Assembly: GCF_004770145.1 (NCBI RefSeq)
Contig: NZ_RQFW01000001.1
Span: 124,001 to 188,000 of the forward strand
Direction of reading: 5' to 3'
DNA: 64,000 nucleotides
DNA from: Leptospira bourretii
Lineage (GTDB): Bacteria; Spirochaetota; Leptospiria; Leptospirales; Leptospiraceae
The position numbers were made by a program, and so were the translations under genes. Below are positions 15,807-25,800 of the stretch, one piece after another. Each line of letters begins with the position of its first letter. Positions within the stretch are counted from its first letter, which is position 1. Below the pieces are notes generated by a model. That model was not told the origin of the DNA and searched no databases. It worked only from the letters and a program-made list of their open reading frames with translations.

Positions 15807-18120
15807 CGTTTACTTTGGGGAAGTAAATTGTAAATTTGCTTCCTTCTCCCATTGTGCTTTCTACAAAAATTTCGCCGGACATTTTGTCCACGAGTGACTT
15901 AACAATAGATAAACCAAGCCCTGTCCCTCCGATTTTTTTGTTATCGGAAGAAGGAATTCGAAAGAAACGATCGAAGATTTGATTTTTGTAATTTGGATCG
16001 ATGCCAATGCCTGTATCTTCCACTGTGATTTCAATTTTGCCATTGGTTTCGCGAATTGAGATTCCAATTTTCCCTTTGGAAGTATATTTTAAGGCGTTTA
16101 CGTATAGATTTGTAATGATTTGAGAGAATTCAAATTTGATCCCTCGTAGAAAAAAACCTTTTTTGAGTGATAAGTCCCATTCGATAGGTTTCCCTTTTGC
16201 AAGATGAGAATTCATATGAATGACATCTTCGATCACTGGTACTGGATCAAAAATTTCGATGACTTCATCTTCCTTGTCTTTTTCTCTTGAAGTGGTGAGT
16301 TTCAGTAGGTTTTCGATTAAAAAACTAAGTCTTTTTGCATTTTTATCAATCACTTCTAACATATTTTTATGTTCGGTGTTAAATGGTAATGAAGGATCGG
16401 ATTTAAAAAACTCCAAATACCCTCGGATATTTGTCATTGGGCTTCTGAGTTCGTGGCTTACATTGGAGATAAATTCGTGTTGTAATCGTTCTTGTTCTTT
16501 TTTTTCTGAATTTGGTCGGAACTGAACTTGGTAGCGTTTTTTTGGAGAAAGAAGGATGGAGGTGAAGCTGATATCCACTTCTAATTTGGATCCATCTTTT
16601 AGCATAATCTCTGCATCAGGTAAGGATAACATTGTATCGGAAGAAAGGTCTGAGCCAAAGCGAAGTTGGTTTGAAACCTGGTTTCCTAGAATGATATCTT
16701 CAATGCTCAGCTTTGTGATGTCACCGCGAGTATATCCCGTGAGAGATCGGAATTGGTTGTTTGCTTCGAGAATGCTACCTGTATCGGCATCAACTAGTGC
16801 AATTGCCTCTCTTGAAAATTCGAATAAGTATCTGTATTTTTCTTCTGAATATTGTAAATCGACAGCTGATCTATCTAGTTTGATTTCTAGGATTGAGATT
16901 AAATTTTCGAGTTCAGTAATTTCTTCTCTTTGTAATTCCAACTTGGCGTTGAAGGAATCTAACATCGAGTTGACGAGAACTTTCACCCGGTTGTCTAGTT
17001 GCAAGGTTTCGTCGGAGTTAAGTCTTGAATTGTAATTTCCTTGTAGGATATCTAAAACAACTGAGTTAACATCCACAATGAGGTGACGTACGGCATTGAG
17101 TTTTCTGTAGTTGATTTGTGAAGGTGCATGAAGTTTTGTTTCTGTCGGTTCTTGGAAACTGTTGAGTTTACGAACATCAAATACTTTTTTTGGTTCTAAT
17201 GCCGATAGGATTTCATCAAAGTCGAATGCAGATCGAACAGCATCGGGTTGGATGACCCTTCGGATGAGTCGAAAATATACATCTTTTAGGAGAGGGAACA
17301 GTGTGTCCGCATCTCCTTTGTAAGAAAAAATACCTTTTTGGATGAGAGGGTTGGAGTTTAGAAGATTTTTTGTCTCCCCTACTCTAAGGTGTGGGTAAAA
17401 ATGAGAAAGCTGTAGGTCATCCCATAAATTTCCATTACTGAGTTGGTTTGTATTTTGCAAAAGATCAATTGCTTTTTTAACAGCAAGAAGAACACCCGAA
17501 ATTTCTCTTCCCGTTTTTAACACTGCATCTCCACTAAACGCAAGTAAGGTGGAAGGAAAAAAGGATTTTGTTTCGAGGATTGGTAGTTCTAAGCTATTGG
17601 CAAAGTCTTGGAAGTTTCGAAGGAATGGGCTAGAAAATGGATCTGAAACTAGTCCCAAACATGTAGGTTTTAAAAATTCTTTTTCTTCTAAAAATCCCGG
17701 AGTGTCTATGTAACGAACCTTGACTGGATTTTTTGGGGCATATTCTTCTAAAAATTTTTCTGCATACAATCTCTCGACTGAGTATTGGTGAGGGACAGGG
17801 AGTATATAGGCTTTATTTCTAGTGAGATCTTCTGGTTTGAATTGGAATCGTGAATAAAATGATAAAGGAGAATGATAAAGATAGATCCCCTTGTAAATTC
17901 GTTTGAGTTTTGATTTTTTGAGAAAACTATCCTGAAGGTAGGCGATGGTTGGGACCTCACCTGCCTCCACTCGACCGGCGTCCAGTAATGGCATAATGGC
18001 CTTGTGATGGGTGTTGACGTGAAGAGTGACTTTGACACCGAATTCTTCAAAGTATCCCTTTTTGTAAGCAACGACAACGGGTAGAGAACTAAGGCGACTT
18101 GTTATACAAATCTGGATCAC
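15796..18120 (-). CDS. Sensor histidine kinase with ligand-binding-protein-like N-terminus
   Basis: 774 residues. Residues 1-~250 resemble NMT1/THI5/SsuA-type solute-binding proteins (SLPVVVAYKKGYFEEFGVKV near the start). There is no signal peptide and no membrane span, so the sensor domain should sit in the cytoplasm. A coiled coil (about 380-430), a PAS domain (YLFEFSREAIALVDADTGSI), HisKA with His556 (NVSHELRSP) and a complete HATPase (DTGIGI; GGTGLGLSIVKSLV) follow. Autophosphorylation at His556 should pass to an unlinked regulator; no response regulator is adjacent. The lone CheY-like protein at 53995 is one possible partner. Confidence 0.9.
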   Translation of the reverse strand: MIQICITSRLSSLPVVVAYKKGYFEEFGVKVTLHVNTHHKAIMPLLDAGRVEAGEVPTIAYLQDSFLKKSKLKRIYKGIYLYHSPLSFYSRFQFKPEDLTRNKAYILPVPHQYSVERLYAEKFLEEYAPKNPVKVRYIDTPGFLEEKEFLKPTCLGLVSDPFSSPFLRNFQDFANSLELPILETKSFFPSTLLAFSGDAVLKTGREISGVLLAVKKAIDLLQNTNQLSNGNLWDDLQLSHFYPHLRVGETKNLLNSNPLIQKGIFSYKGDADTLFPLLKDVYFRLIRRVIQPDAVRSAFDFDEILSALEPKKVFDVRKLNSFQEPTETKLHAPSQINYRKLNAVRHLIVDVNSVVLDILQGNYNSRLNSDETLQLDNRVKVLVNSMLDSFNAKLELQREEITELENLISILEIKLDRSAVDLQYSEEKYRYLFEFSREAIALVDADTGSILEANNQFRSLTGYTRGDITKLSIEDIILGNQVSNQLRFGSDLSSDTMLSLPDAEIMLKDGSKLEVDISFTSILLSPKKRYQVQFRPNSEKKEQERLQHEFISNVSHELRSPMTNIRGYLEFFKSDPSLPFNTEHKNMLEVIDKNAKRLSFLIENLLKLTTSREKDKEDEVIEIFDPVPVIEDVIHMNSHLAKGKPIEWDLSLKKGFFLRGIKFEFSQIITNLYVNALKYTSKGKIGISIRETNGKIEITVEDTGIGIDPNYKNQIFDRFFRIPSSDNKKIGGTGLGLSIVKSLVDKMSGEIFVESTMGEGSKFTIYFPKVNVSV

Positions 18121-18177
18121 ATGGCAACAATCCCAAAAATAGGGATCGTTGCCAAATCTTTCTATAGGGATTTATCG

Positions 18178-20010
18178 TTAGGAAGAAAAAATCTCTTGGA
18201 GGAATTCCGTTGTCCTTTTGGTATATTCGGATACTTCCTTTTCATCCATAACCTTCGCTGAGAGCAAAGCAAGGTCATAAATGACTCTAGCTAATTTTTT
18301 ACCTTTTTCATGGCTCACTCCTTCGAACGCTTGTAAGGCGGACTTTACAAGTGGGGACTTTGAGTTAACCATGAGAGTGTGAGACTTGAGAATGTTTTTC
18401 ATATCTTCCCTGTTTAACATGGAGTTCATTTCGGACATTCTTCTCATAAACTCTGGTAAAAGAATTACACCAGGAACTTCTAGTGATTTTAAGGCTTCTA
18501 CCTTTATTTCCACACCTTCATTTGGTAAGGAAGATTGAAATAAATTTTGAATTCGATCGGATTCCGTTTTGTTTTCTTCGTTTACTAGATCTTTCGGAGC
18601 ATCTTTATCCACAACTTGATCAGCAATTTCAGAATCGACTCTTTGGAACTTCCAATCTGGATTTTTCATTTCTAAGTGTTGGATGAGGTGAGAATCAATT
18701 TTGGAATCAACAAGTAATGCTTCTAAACCTTGTGATTTTAGAAGTTCCATATAAACGGACCCCATTTCTGTTTCATTGGCGTAAAAAATTTTGTTGTGGT
18801 TTTTTTCCTTATTTTTTTCCCAATATTCGGAAGTAGTTGAGTATCCACCTTCTGAATTCTTAAAAATCAGATGGTCCTTCATCGCGTCATAAAATTTTTC
18901 ATCGGTCAGGACTCCATACTTTACAAATAAAGAGATATCGTTCCAGTTTGATTCGTATTTTGTTCTATCTTTTTTGAAGTCTTCGATCAAACGATCAGCT
19001 ACTTTTTTAATGATATGGTTTGATATTTTTTTTACTAATGGATCGTTTTGTAAGTAAGATCTGGAAACATTTAGCGGAAGATCTGGAATGTCTATGGTTC
19101 CTTTGAGAATTGTGAGAAATTGTGGGATTAACTCACTTGCATTATCACTTACAAATACATGATTACAAAAAAGTTTGATTCCATTTTTTGATGCTTCTAA
19201 CTCGTGAGTTAACTTTGGAAAATACAAAATGCCTTGTAAACGAAATGGATAATCAACGTTTAGATGAATATGGAAAAGAGATTCTCCTGAGAAAGGAAAC
19301 AAATAAGAATAAAAATCTTTATATTCTTCTTGAGAGATTTTAGCTGGTTCTTCAGACCAAAGAGGTTTTTCTCGATTTGCCTTTTCGCCTTGGACATAGA
19401 TCCCTACGGGTAAAAAATCACAGTATTTTTTGATTAGTTCTTTCAGTTTCCATTTGTCTAGATACTCGCCAGACTCACTATCCAAATAAAGAGAAATTTT
19501 AGTACCCCTTGTTTCCCTTTCAATGGGTGAAATAGTAAAATCGGTACCGGACTCACTTGACCATAGAACAGCTGTTTGTCCCTTTTTGTATGATTTTGTT
19601 TCTATTGTAACTTTTTTGGAAACCATAAAAGAGGAATAGAATCCAAGTCCAAAGTGGCCAATGATTTCGGCTTTGTTTTCTGCATTTTGGTATTGTTTTG
19701 CAAAGTCTGTGGCACCGGAAAAGGCAATTTGGTTGATGTATTTTTTGACTTCTTCTGTCGTCATACCAACCCCATTGTCTTCAATGCTGAGGATTCGGGT
19801 ATCCACATCAAAATTTAAATCGATTTTGTAATCGTTCCCGCCTTCAAACTCTTCCGATAAAGAGATTTTTTTTAGTTTGGTGATTGCATCGCTTGCATTG
19901 GAAACTAATTCTCTTAAGAAAATATCTTTCTCAGAATATAACCATTTTTTTATGATAGGAAAGATATTCTCTGTTTCTACACTAATTTTTCCTGATTCTT
20001 CAGCTGACAT
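18178..20010 (-). CDS. htpG: Hsp90-family chaperone HtpG
   Basis: 610 residues with the full HtpG layout. The GHKL ATPase ([13 protein letters not shown] with Glu34 and Asn38; [15 protein letters not shown]) is followed by a middle domain with the SRSYLQND segment and a C-terminal dimerisation domain. AAAGGAG lies 5 bases before the ATG. It starts 3 bases after batD, so it is the last gene of the Bat operon. The cytoplasmic chaperone is thus co-expressed with periplasmic or membrane aerotolerance proteins. HtpG has been reported as important for virulence in L. interrogans. Confidence 0.97.
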   Translation of the reverse strand: MSAEESGKISVETENIFPIIKKWLYSEKDIFLRELVSNASDAITKLKKISLSEEFEGGNDYKIDLNFDVDTRILSIEDNGVGMTTEEVKKYINQIAFSGATDFAKQYQNAENKAEIIGHFGLGFYSSFMVSKKVTIETKSYKKGQTAVLWSSESGTDFTISPIERETRGTKISLYLDSESGEYLDKWKLKELIKKYCDFLPVGIYVQGEKANREKPLWSEEPAKISQEEYKDFYSYLFPFSGESLFHIHLNVDYPFRLQGILYFPKLTHELEASKNGIKLFCNHVFVSDNASELIPQFLTILKGTIDIPDLPLNVSRSYLQNDPLVKKISNHIIKKVADRLIEDFKKDRTKYESNWNDISLFVKYGVLTDEKFYDAMKDHLIFKNSEGGYSTTSEYWEKNKEKNHNKIFYANETEMGSVYMELLKSQGLEALLVDSKIDSHLIQHLEMKNPDWKFQRVDSEIADQVVDKDAPKDLVNEENKTESDRIQNLFQSSLPNEGVEIKVEALKSLEVPGVILLPEFMRRMSEMNSMLNREDMKNILKSHTLMVNSKSPLVKSALQAFEGVSHEKGKKLARVIYDLALLSAKVMDEKEVSEYTKRTTEFLQEIFSS

Positions 20011-20013
20011 ATA

Positions 20014-21591
20014 TTACTCCTTTGTTTTTAATTGTTTTGTTAATTTTAAGACTTTTGTTTTTTCGAATTTAGATAAAGATAAGAATGTTTTTTTTGGGGT
20101 TTCTTTATCTCCTCTTTCAATTAAATTTGAAAGGAGTTGGATGTTTTCTTCGGTGATCCCTTTTTTTTCTAAATAATCAACAAGGAATACATTCCTTTTT
20201 TTTCCAAAGTTTTTAACCATATCTACAAACTCATTTGCCTGGAGATTCAATCGATACTTTCTATATCCTAGGTATGAAAGAGTGCCAAAAACAGCAAGAA
20301 AAACTAAAGTGAAAATGGAAGGTGCTTTTGAATTTGTCGTATGATCCAATTTTTGTTTCGGTTCTTTTTTCTTTTCCGAAAGGATGGGTAAGGTTGGAAA
20401 TTGTAGCGAGAGTGTTTTGTATTTTGAGTCTTTTAAGGAAAAGTAAGTAAATTGGTATGGTCCTATTTGGAGTTTTTCTTCATCTGTGATTTGGTGGCCA
20501 TACAAAAAATGAACAACAGAATAAAATCCATATTCGCCAGATTCTAACTTTCGAAATGTTTTATTTCTGGTTTGTGAGATTAATTGGTATTTCGTTTTCG
20601 AATCTTCCGAAGGTTTAATGCCCTCATGGCCTCCTTCCCCTTCTATTGTGATTTCGAAATAAACAGTTTCTCCTCTATGGACTTCTTTTGGAAAATTGGT
20701 AAGGTTGAGTTGGAAGTTTCCGATAGCACCGGTAAATGTTTCCGGTTGATTTGTGGGAAGATTTAATACTGTTACAGTGGCTGGAGTTGTGTCTACAGTT
20801 TCTTGTAGTGAGTTAAAACGTAAACTATCTCCAGAAATAAATTTTGTTTTTCCAATTTGGAATCTTCCTGATTTAATCGGTGTTAATCCATATATTTCTT
20901 TATCATACACTAATGTTTTTTTAAGGGTATTGTTTCTTTGGACTTCTGGTTCAATTTGAACGGAAACTTGTCTTAATGTTTCCGCGAGAAAATATGGAAA
21001 CGAGATGGATTGGTTTGGATCTCTCTCTAGAAAAGGTTGTCTGTATCCATTGTAATAGAGTACAAAATACCCAACAATAGGTTCCCCTTTATAAAATATA
21101 GATTTATTGGTGTGGAATGCAACTTCAGGTGATCCTTCCGAAGGCGTTTCAAAATCTTCAAATGGGAATGGATTGAAAAACTGATTTTGTGAATGCCTAC
21201 TTTTTTTACTAACTTTGAATTGAATGGGGGGTGATTTATAAATCTGGTTGTCATACTCCACAGTTATTTCTGGGAGAGAGAATGTACCTTCAGATTCTGT
21301 ATCTACATAGAAATTGAGTATTTGAGATTTTGAAACTTTAAAGTTGATGATTTGTGTTTCTGTTCCGCTTCCGGAAAAACGAATTCGTACTCCATTTTGT
21401 TTTATGTTTGTTTGGATTGTTCGGAAGATTTTGTCTCCGTGGGCCCTTACTTCTAATTTGGCATGTTCTCCTAATGAAAATTCGTTAGGGAATAAATGGA
21501 ATTCTACTTCAGAGGAATTTATAGCTGCCAGTGGAAGGAGGAAGAGGAATAAAACTGTAAGTTTTTTGTTACCAAAACTTTTCATTATCAA
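20014..21591 (-). CDS. batD: BatD-like oxygen-tolerance protein
   Basis: 525 residues: a signal peptide (LTVLFLFLLPLAAINS), a long periplasmic beta-rich region with repeated immunoglobulin-like segments (for example LNLTNFPKEVHRGETVYFEITIEG, read in pieces), one membrane span near 420-440 (IFTLVFLAVFGTLSYLGY) and a short helical cytoplasmic tail. This is the BatD layout. BatD is thought to scaffold the VWA proteins BatA and BatB at the membrane. Its start overlaps the end of batB by 23 bases. Confidence 0.85.
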   Translation of the reverse strand: MIMKSFGNKKLTVLFLFLLPLAAINSSEVEFHLFPNEFSLGEHAKLEVRAHGDKIFRTIQTNIKQNGVRIRFSGSGTETQIINFKVSKSQILNFYVDTESEGTFSLPEITVEYDNQIYKSPPIQFKVSKKSRHSQNQFFNPFPFEDFETPSEGSPEVAFHTNKSIFYKGEPIVGYFVLYYNGYRQPFLERDPNQSISFPYFLAETLRQVSVQIEPEVQRNNTLKKTLVYDKEIYGLTPIKSGRFQIGKTKFISGDSLRFNSLQETVDTTPATVTVLNLPTNQPETFTGAIGNFQLNLTNFPKEVHRGETVYFEITIEGEGGHEGIKPSEDSKTKYQLISQTRNKTFRKLESGEYGFYSVVHFLYGHQITDEEKLQIGPYQFTYFSLKDSKYKTLSLQFPTLPILSEKKKEPKQKLDHTTNSKAPSIFTLVFLAVFGTLSYLGYRKYRLNLQANEFVDMVKNFGKKRNVFLVDYLEKKGITEENIQLLSNLIERGDKETPKKTFLSLSKFEKTKVLKLTKQLKTKE

Positions 21592-23197
21592 ATGATCCCC
21601 CTCTTTTATTCTTCAGGATGGAATCTTGTGAAAATGGATCCAAAATTTTCTCTGCATCTGTTTTCTCTTCTTTTTTGTTCCTTTTTTCCTGTTTTGGTTT
21701 TGGTTGTTCGTTAGTTTCATCTTTTTTTGGTTTATCTTCGGCTTCTTTATCCTTTGTTAAGTGTTCTATGTTTTTCTTTGTTGGTAAATGATCCGGGTTT
21801 ATCTCCAAAGTCTTTGAGTATGCTTTTAAGGCATTTTTTTTGTCACCTAATCTTGAATAAATATTGCCAAGGTTAAAATATGTTTTTGCTTTGAGGTCAT
21901 CGTTCGATTTGGGATGGGTTAAGATTTTTTCAGAAATTCCAATAGCTTCTTTGTATTGTCCCAGCTGATAAGCCGTGGCAGATTCATTGTATAAAAGTCT
22001 TGGATCGTCATCAATGTATTCCTTTGCTTTTTGGAATTCTATTTGGCTTTCGTTATAATTTTTGTTATGATAGGACTTGACTCCCTTCTCAATGGAATTG
22101 CCACCTGGATCCAATTCCCATGCGGATAAATTTGGTTGCCCAAATAAAGTCAAAAGAAAGAAAGTTATTGTATAAATTCCTTTAGGTGTCTTTTGTAAAA
22201 ATAAATTTAATAGACGCTCAAAAAATAAAAAGAAAAAAGCAGCAATTAAATATGGGTGAGCTCCATCTTCATTTTTGAATCTTTCTATGGTTTGAATTTT
22301 TCTTTTCTTAGCAGTTTGGACAGTATCTAACAAAGCATATACACCATCCGCCTGGAAAGAAACATCATGGTAAGTGCCATGATTTTGGTCTGCAATAGAT
22401 TTTAGCTTAGAAACATTCATTTGGGAAATTGCCAAATTTGGCGAAGAAAGTGATTCGGTAATTCCAGCATCCGTTGTGACATAGCCCCCTCTTCCTGTCC
22501 CGGGATCGCGGTATTCGATGTTTCCGCCCTCTTCCGTCCCAATTCCCCAAACTATCACCTCACCAGTGATTGGCGGTATATTCTGATTTTCATGGTCTTC
22601 TCCATCAGATACAATGATGGTAATTTGAGAGGAGATGTTATTATTTTTTTTTCTGATTTGATTGACTCGATCTAAGGCGACAGACAAATCTGTCCCTTTG
22701 GCTCCCACCATCTCTACACCTAATGCCTGTATATAGTCTGCTACTGCAGCAATATCTGATGTGAGTGGGCAAAACGAAAAAGATTGGCCCGCAAAAACAA
22801 TGATGCCAATTCTATTTCCTTTTAAGTTCGGTAGAATTCGTAATGCTAAGTCTTGGAATCGTTTTAATCGACTCGGTTTTACATCAATTGCATTCATTGA
22901 TAAACTTACATCCACAACGAATAAAATATCAGCGGACTCGAATTCTTTTGTGGATTCGATTTCTGTTGCTTTTACTTTAAATAAAGAATAGAAGGCAAGG
23001 GTTAGAGCGATTAGAAAACAGAAAATTCGCAGAAAGTAAAATCGTGTATTTGCTGAAAAAATTCTATTTTTTAGATTGGGGTGTTTTTCTTTGAATGAAT
23101 TTGTTTTTATATTTATAAAAAGTTTTCCGGAAAATAAAAATGTCCAAAAAACAATCGAAATAATCGCAACCTTCGTTACTGTTTGGATGTCAATCAT
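21569..23197 (-). CDS. batB: BatB with C-terminal TPR block (BatB-BatC fusion)
   Basis: 542 residues. One N-terminal span precedes a VWA domain with the MIDAS motif VVDVSLSMNA (about 93-102), VSDGEDHENQN and a threonine-containing GAKGTDLS. A second span near 320-345 is followed by TPR-like units (YNESQIEFQKAKEYI; KTYFNLGNIYSRLGDKKNAL) and a Lys/Glu-rich tail. In many bacteria the TPR part is a separate gene, batC; here the two are one protein, as I recall for L. biflexa. It overlaps batA by 4 bases and batD by 23. Confidence 0.9.
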   Translation of the reverse strand: MIDIQTVTKVAIISIVFWTFLFSGKLFINIKTNSFKEKHPNLKNRIFSANTRFYFLRIFCFLIALTLAFYSLFKVKATEIESTKEFESADILFVVDVSLSMNAIDVKPSRLKRFQDLALRILPNLKGNRIGIIVFAGQSFSFCPLTSDIAAVADYIQALGVEMVGAKGTDLSVALDRVNQIRKKNNNISSQITIIVSDGEDHENQNIPPITGEVIVWGIGTEEGGNIEYRDPGTGRGGYVTTDAGITESLSSPNLAISQMNVSKLKSIADQNHGTYHDVSFQADGVYALLDTVQTAKKRKIQTIERFKNEDGAHPYLIAAFFFLFFERLLNLFLQKTPKGIYTITFFLLTLFGQPNLSAWELDPGGNSIEKGVKSYHNKNYNESQIEFQKAKEYIDDDPRLLYNESATAYQLGQYKEAIGISEKILTHPKSNDDLKAKTYFNLGNIYSRLGDKKNALKAYSKTLEINPDHLPTKKNIEHLTKDKEAEDKPKKDETNEQPKPKQEKRNKKEEKTDAEKILDPFSQDSILKNKRGGSFDNEKFW

Positions 23198-24150
23198 AGT
23201 TTTTCTGTTAGTGGGTAAATCATTAATAGACCCGCCACTCCCAATAAAATAAAGAAAACGGATAGGGCAGAAGGGAAATGTGTTTCGTGAATTTCCATTG
23301 GTTTAGACGGAAGTTCTACGACTTCTAGTCCATTGATTTCATTTAATACTTCTTGTAAAACTTCGGGTGATTCTGCTCGGAAAAATCTTCCCTTGGTTCC
23401 AGTTGATATTGACTCTAGGGATTCGTAATTCACTTCATATTGACCTTGCTCTTTCCCGATACCAATGGAATAAACTTTGATCCCAAAAGCTTTGGCCGCA
23501 TAGGATGCTGTTTCTGGATCCAATTTTCCGGTATTCGAAACACCATCAGTGAGTAAGATGATAATTTTGGATTTTGCTTGCGAGTCTTTTAAACGATACG
23601 TAGAAAGAACCAATGCATCGCCGACGGCAGTGCCTTGTTCGGTGATATCTTCGTCTGATGTTTCGGTGATTAATTCGTCCAAGGCATATCGATCGCTTGA
23701 TAATGGGGATTGTAAGTAAGCAGCTCCTGCAAATAACACAATTCCGATTCGATCATATAATCTTTTTTGAATGAACTCTCGGAGTAGTTCTTTCGAAACA
23801 GTGAGTCTGTTTTTAGGTAAAAAATCATAGGAATTTACCATAGATCCGGAGATATCTAAGGCGATCATGATATCGATTCCACTGGTGCTATCGGGTGTTA
23901 GTTTGTATTTTTCCCCTGGTCCTGCTGCCGCAATCACCAAAAATATGCTGGCTATATAAAATAAAACCTCGGTAAGAACTAATAGAACAAATCTAAGCTT
24001 AGTAGATAAGAATGAATTTTGTTTTTGAAATCTGTCCGATTGGATGAGTAAAACTCCTCCAATTTTTTTGGATTTCCATTGATAAAGCGCAACTAATAAT
24101 AATGGGATGATTAAAAATAAAAGATATGGTCTTTGAAACTGATCAAACAT
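23194..24150 (-). CDS. batA: BatA von Willebrand factor A membrane protein
   Basis: 318 residues with membrane spans near both ends and a VWA domain between. The MIDAS motif is intact (MIALDISGSM, about 88-97), with the distal Thr in EQGTAVGDAL and Asp in LLTDGVSNTG. The domain should face the periplasm and bind a divalent metal and a partner protein. It overlaps the preceding gene by a single base and batB by 4, typical of a coupled operon. Confidence 0.92.
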   Translation of the reverse strand: MFDQFQRPYLLFLIIPLLLVALYQWKSKKIGGVLLIQSDRFQKQNSFLSTKLRFVLLVLTEVLFYIASIFLVIAAAGPGEKYKLTPDSTSGIDIMIALDISGSMVNSYDFLPKNRLTVSKELLREFIQKRLYDRIGIVLFAGAAYLQSPLSSDRYALDELITETSDEDITEQGTAVGDALVLSTYRLKDSQAKSKIIILLTDGVSNTGKLDPETASYAAKAFGIKVYSIGIGKEQGQYEVNYESLESISTGTKGRFFRAESPEVLQEVLNEINGLEVVELPSKPMEIHETHFPSALSVFFILLGVAGLLMIYPLTEKL

Positions 24151-24989
24151 TACAATTCCATATCCTTTTTAATTTTTTCCCAAACAGATAGGGCTTCCTC
24201 TTTTTTTAGTTTGGTTTGGTTATTGTCGTACTTAGTATTTCTGAAATAAACTCTAAGGTTGCGAAGGATAGATTCTTCGATATGTGTTCTGTCGAAAAGT
24301 TCTGCCAAAAATTCGGAATCAGTGTTTCCTAAAAGATTTTTTTCTAATCTTTTCGAATACACTTCTTTTGCATATTCACTAATTTTAAAGGCAAGTTCTT
24401 TTTCGTAAATTGATTCCGATTCTAAATATGTTTCGATCACATGAAGGCGTTTGATTGTTTCTTCTAAAACGGGTTGTTTTTCCCATAATGCATCCACCAC
24501 TTTTTGCTTTGACTTCCAGTATAAGTAAAGAGCATATAATAAATATAAGTTGATAACAGTGATTAGTAAAACAAGGAACAAACGAAAAAGATAAGGACCA
24601 GAAAAACTTATGGGAGGTTCGCTGTCTTCAATATCCTTTTCGGAACCAAGTAGTTGTGATTTGACTTTTATTTGTTTTGTTGATTTTTTTTCTTCGCCAT
24701 TTTCCTTCCAAGATATAGGAAGAATAAAATTTCCCGGTTTATAAAATAAAATTATAGCGGATAGTTTTAAATTATCTTTTTTGATGTTAGAAATTTTGAA
24801 AGATGGCATTGTAGAGTCTTCGTAAAAATCTCCCTCTTCCATTTGTAAGTCATTTTCAATTCCTTCGCTGAGTTCTATTTGATAATGCACAGTATCACCT
24901 ACAAAAATTTCCTCTTCTTGGATTGTTTCCTTAGGAGTGGCATATAAAGAGAAGGTAGAGATAAGAACCAGAAGTATGTATTTAGCCAT
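24150..24989 (-). CDS. Membrane protein of the Bat operon (DUF4381-like)
   Basis: 279 residues: a signal peptide (MAKYILLVLISTFSLYA), a ~110-residue beta-rich periplasmic domain, one span (LFRLFLVLLITVINLYLLYA) and a helical cytoplasmic domain. Genes in this position between DUF58 and batA in other bacteria are often annotated DUF4381 or BatX-like, and the topology here matches. It overlaps the DUF58 gene by 8 bases and batA by 1. Its role is probably assembly of the VWA complex, which is inference from context. Confidence 0.75.
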   Translation of the reverse strand: MAKYILLVLISTFSLYATPKETIQEEEIFVGDTVHYQIELSEGIENDLQMEEGDFYEDSTMPSFKISNIKKDNLKLSAIILFYKPGNFILPISWKENGEEKKSTKQIKVKSQLLGSEKDIEDSEPPISFSGPYLFRLFLVLLITVINLYLLYALYLYWKSKQKVVDALWEKQPVLEETIKRLHVIETYLESESIYEKELAFKISEYAKEVYSKRLEKNLLGNTDSEFLAELFDRTHIEESILRNLRVYFRNTKYDNNQTKLKKEEALSVWEKIKKDMEL

Positions 24990-25800
24990 TGCGTTTGATT
25001 TTGAAGAGTGGTAGAATTTGATTTGAGAGTTTGGCGTTTGGATTGACTTGGACTAAATTTGTGCCAAAAAATCTTTTTGCTGCTTTTAAATCAGCAGCAT
25101 ACGTAGTTTTGTTATTCCTTAAATTGGGTGTTTCTTGTGATATTTGGCGAAAAAATTTGAACCAAAATGGGAAATCCAATGTATCTAATTCATCCTGAAT
25201 CCAGATCCCAATTGGTTCCCAAACTTTTGTATTTTGAATGGTGGTCAAATGATCCGCAAATTCGATAAAATCGGAAATCCAGTAACAAACAGCAAATTTG
25301 GGATAAAGTCTAAACGCAAATTGATAAGCAGAATTATAATTTGTTTTGCCACCTGCTGTTTGTTTTGTGATATTTGTAAAGGTTTTGAATACATCTGCTT
25401 CTGTTCTTAACCATTTGCTTGGAGAATGAGAATGATTGGAAAAGGTAACGAGTAAAATTCGATTCCCCAGTTTAATATGAAATAAGGACAAAAACAAAGC
25501 AATTTGAAAAGCAGTGTCTTTTTTTGAATCACTCATTGAATCACTCATATCATAGAAGATGATAATGGATGCATCTCTTTCTTCGTAATATTCTTTTGTA
25601 TACAATTCCCCAGTTCTGGAAGTGACATTCCAATCAATATAACGAATGTCATCTCCGAAATGGTAGTTGCGAACTTCTTTGAAATCTAGTCCTCGGCCTT
25701 TTTCTCTCATTGGAAGAAAACCTTGCCTGGTTGAAGAAAATTTCTTTTTCGTTTCCCATTGCAAAACTTGAAGGAGACGTTTCAGTTCGTGCGACAACAT
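24982..25800 (-). CDS. DUF58 protein of the MoxR/Bat operon
   Basis: 272 residues with the DUF58 signature GRGLDFKEVRNYHFGDDIR(Y)IDW (about 33-54) and YYEERDASIIIFYDMSDSM, a VWA-like MIDAS segment. DUF58 proteins are regular cytoplasmic partners of MoxR ATPases. The ATG directly follows the moxR stop (25801) with no gap, implying translational coupling. Confidence 0.9.
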   Translation of the reverse strand: MLSHELKRLLQVLQWETKKKFSSTRQGFLPMREKGRGLDFKEVRNYHFGDDIRYIDWNVTSRTGELYTKEYYEERDASIIIFYDMSDSMSDSKKDTAFQIALFLSLFHIKLGNRILLVTFSNHSHSPSKWLRTEADVFKTFTNITKQTAGGKTNYNSAYQFAFRLYPKFAVCYWISDFIEFADHLTTIQNTKVWEPIGIWIQDELDTLDFPFWFKFFRQISQETPNLRNNKTTYAADLKAAKRFFGTNLVQVNPNAKLSNQILPLFKIKRNG

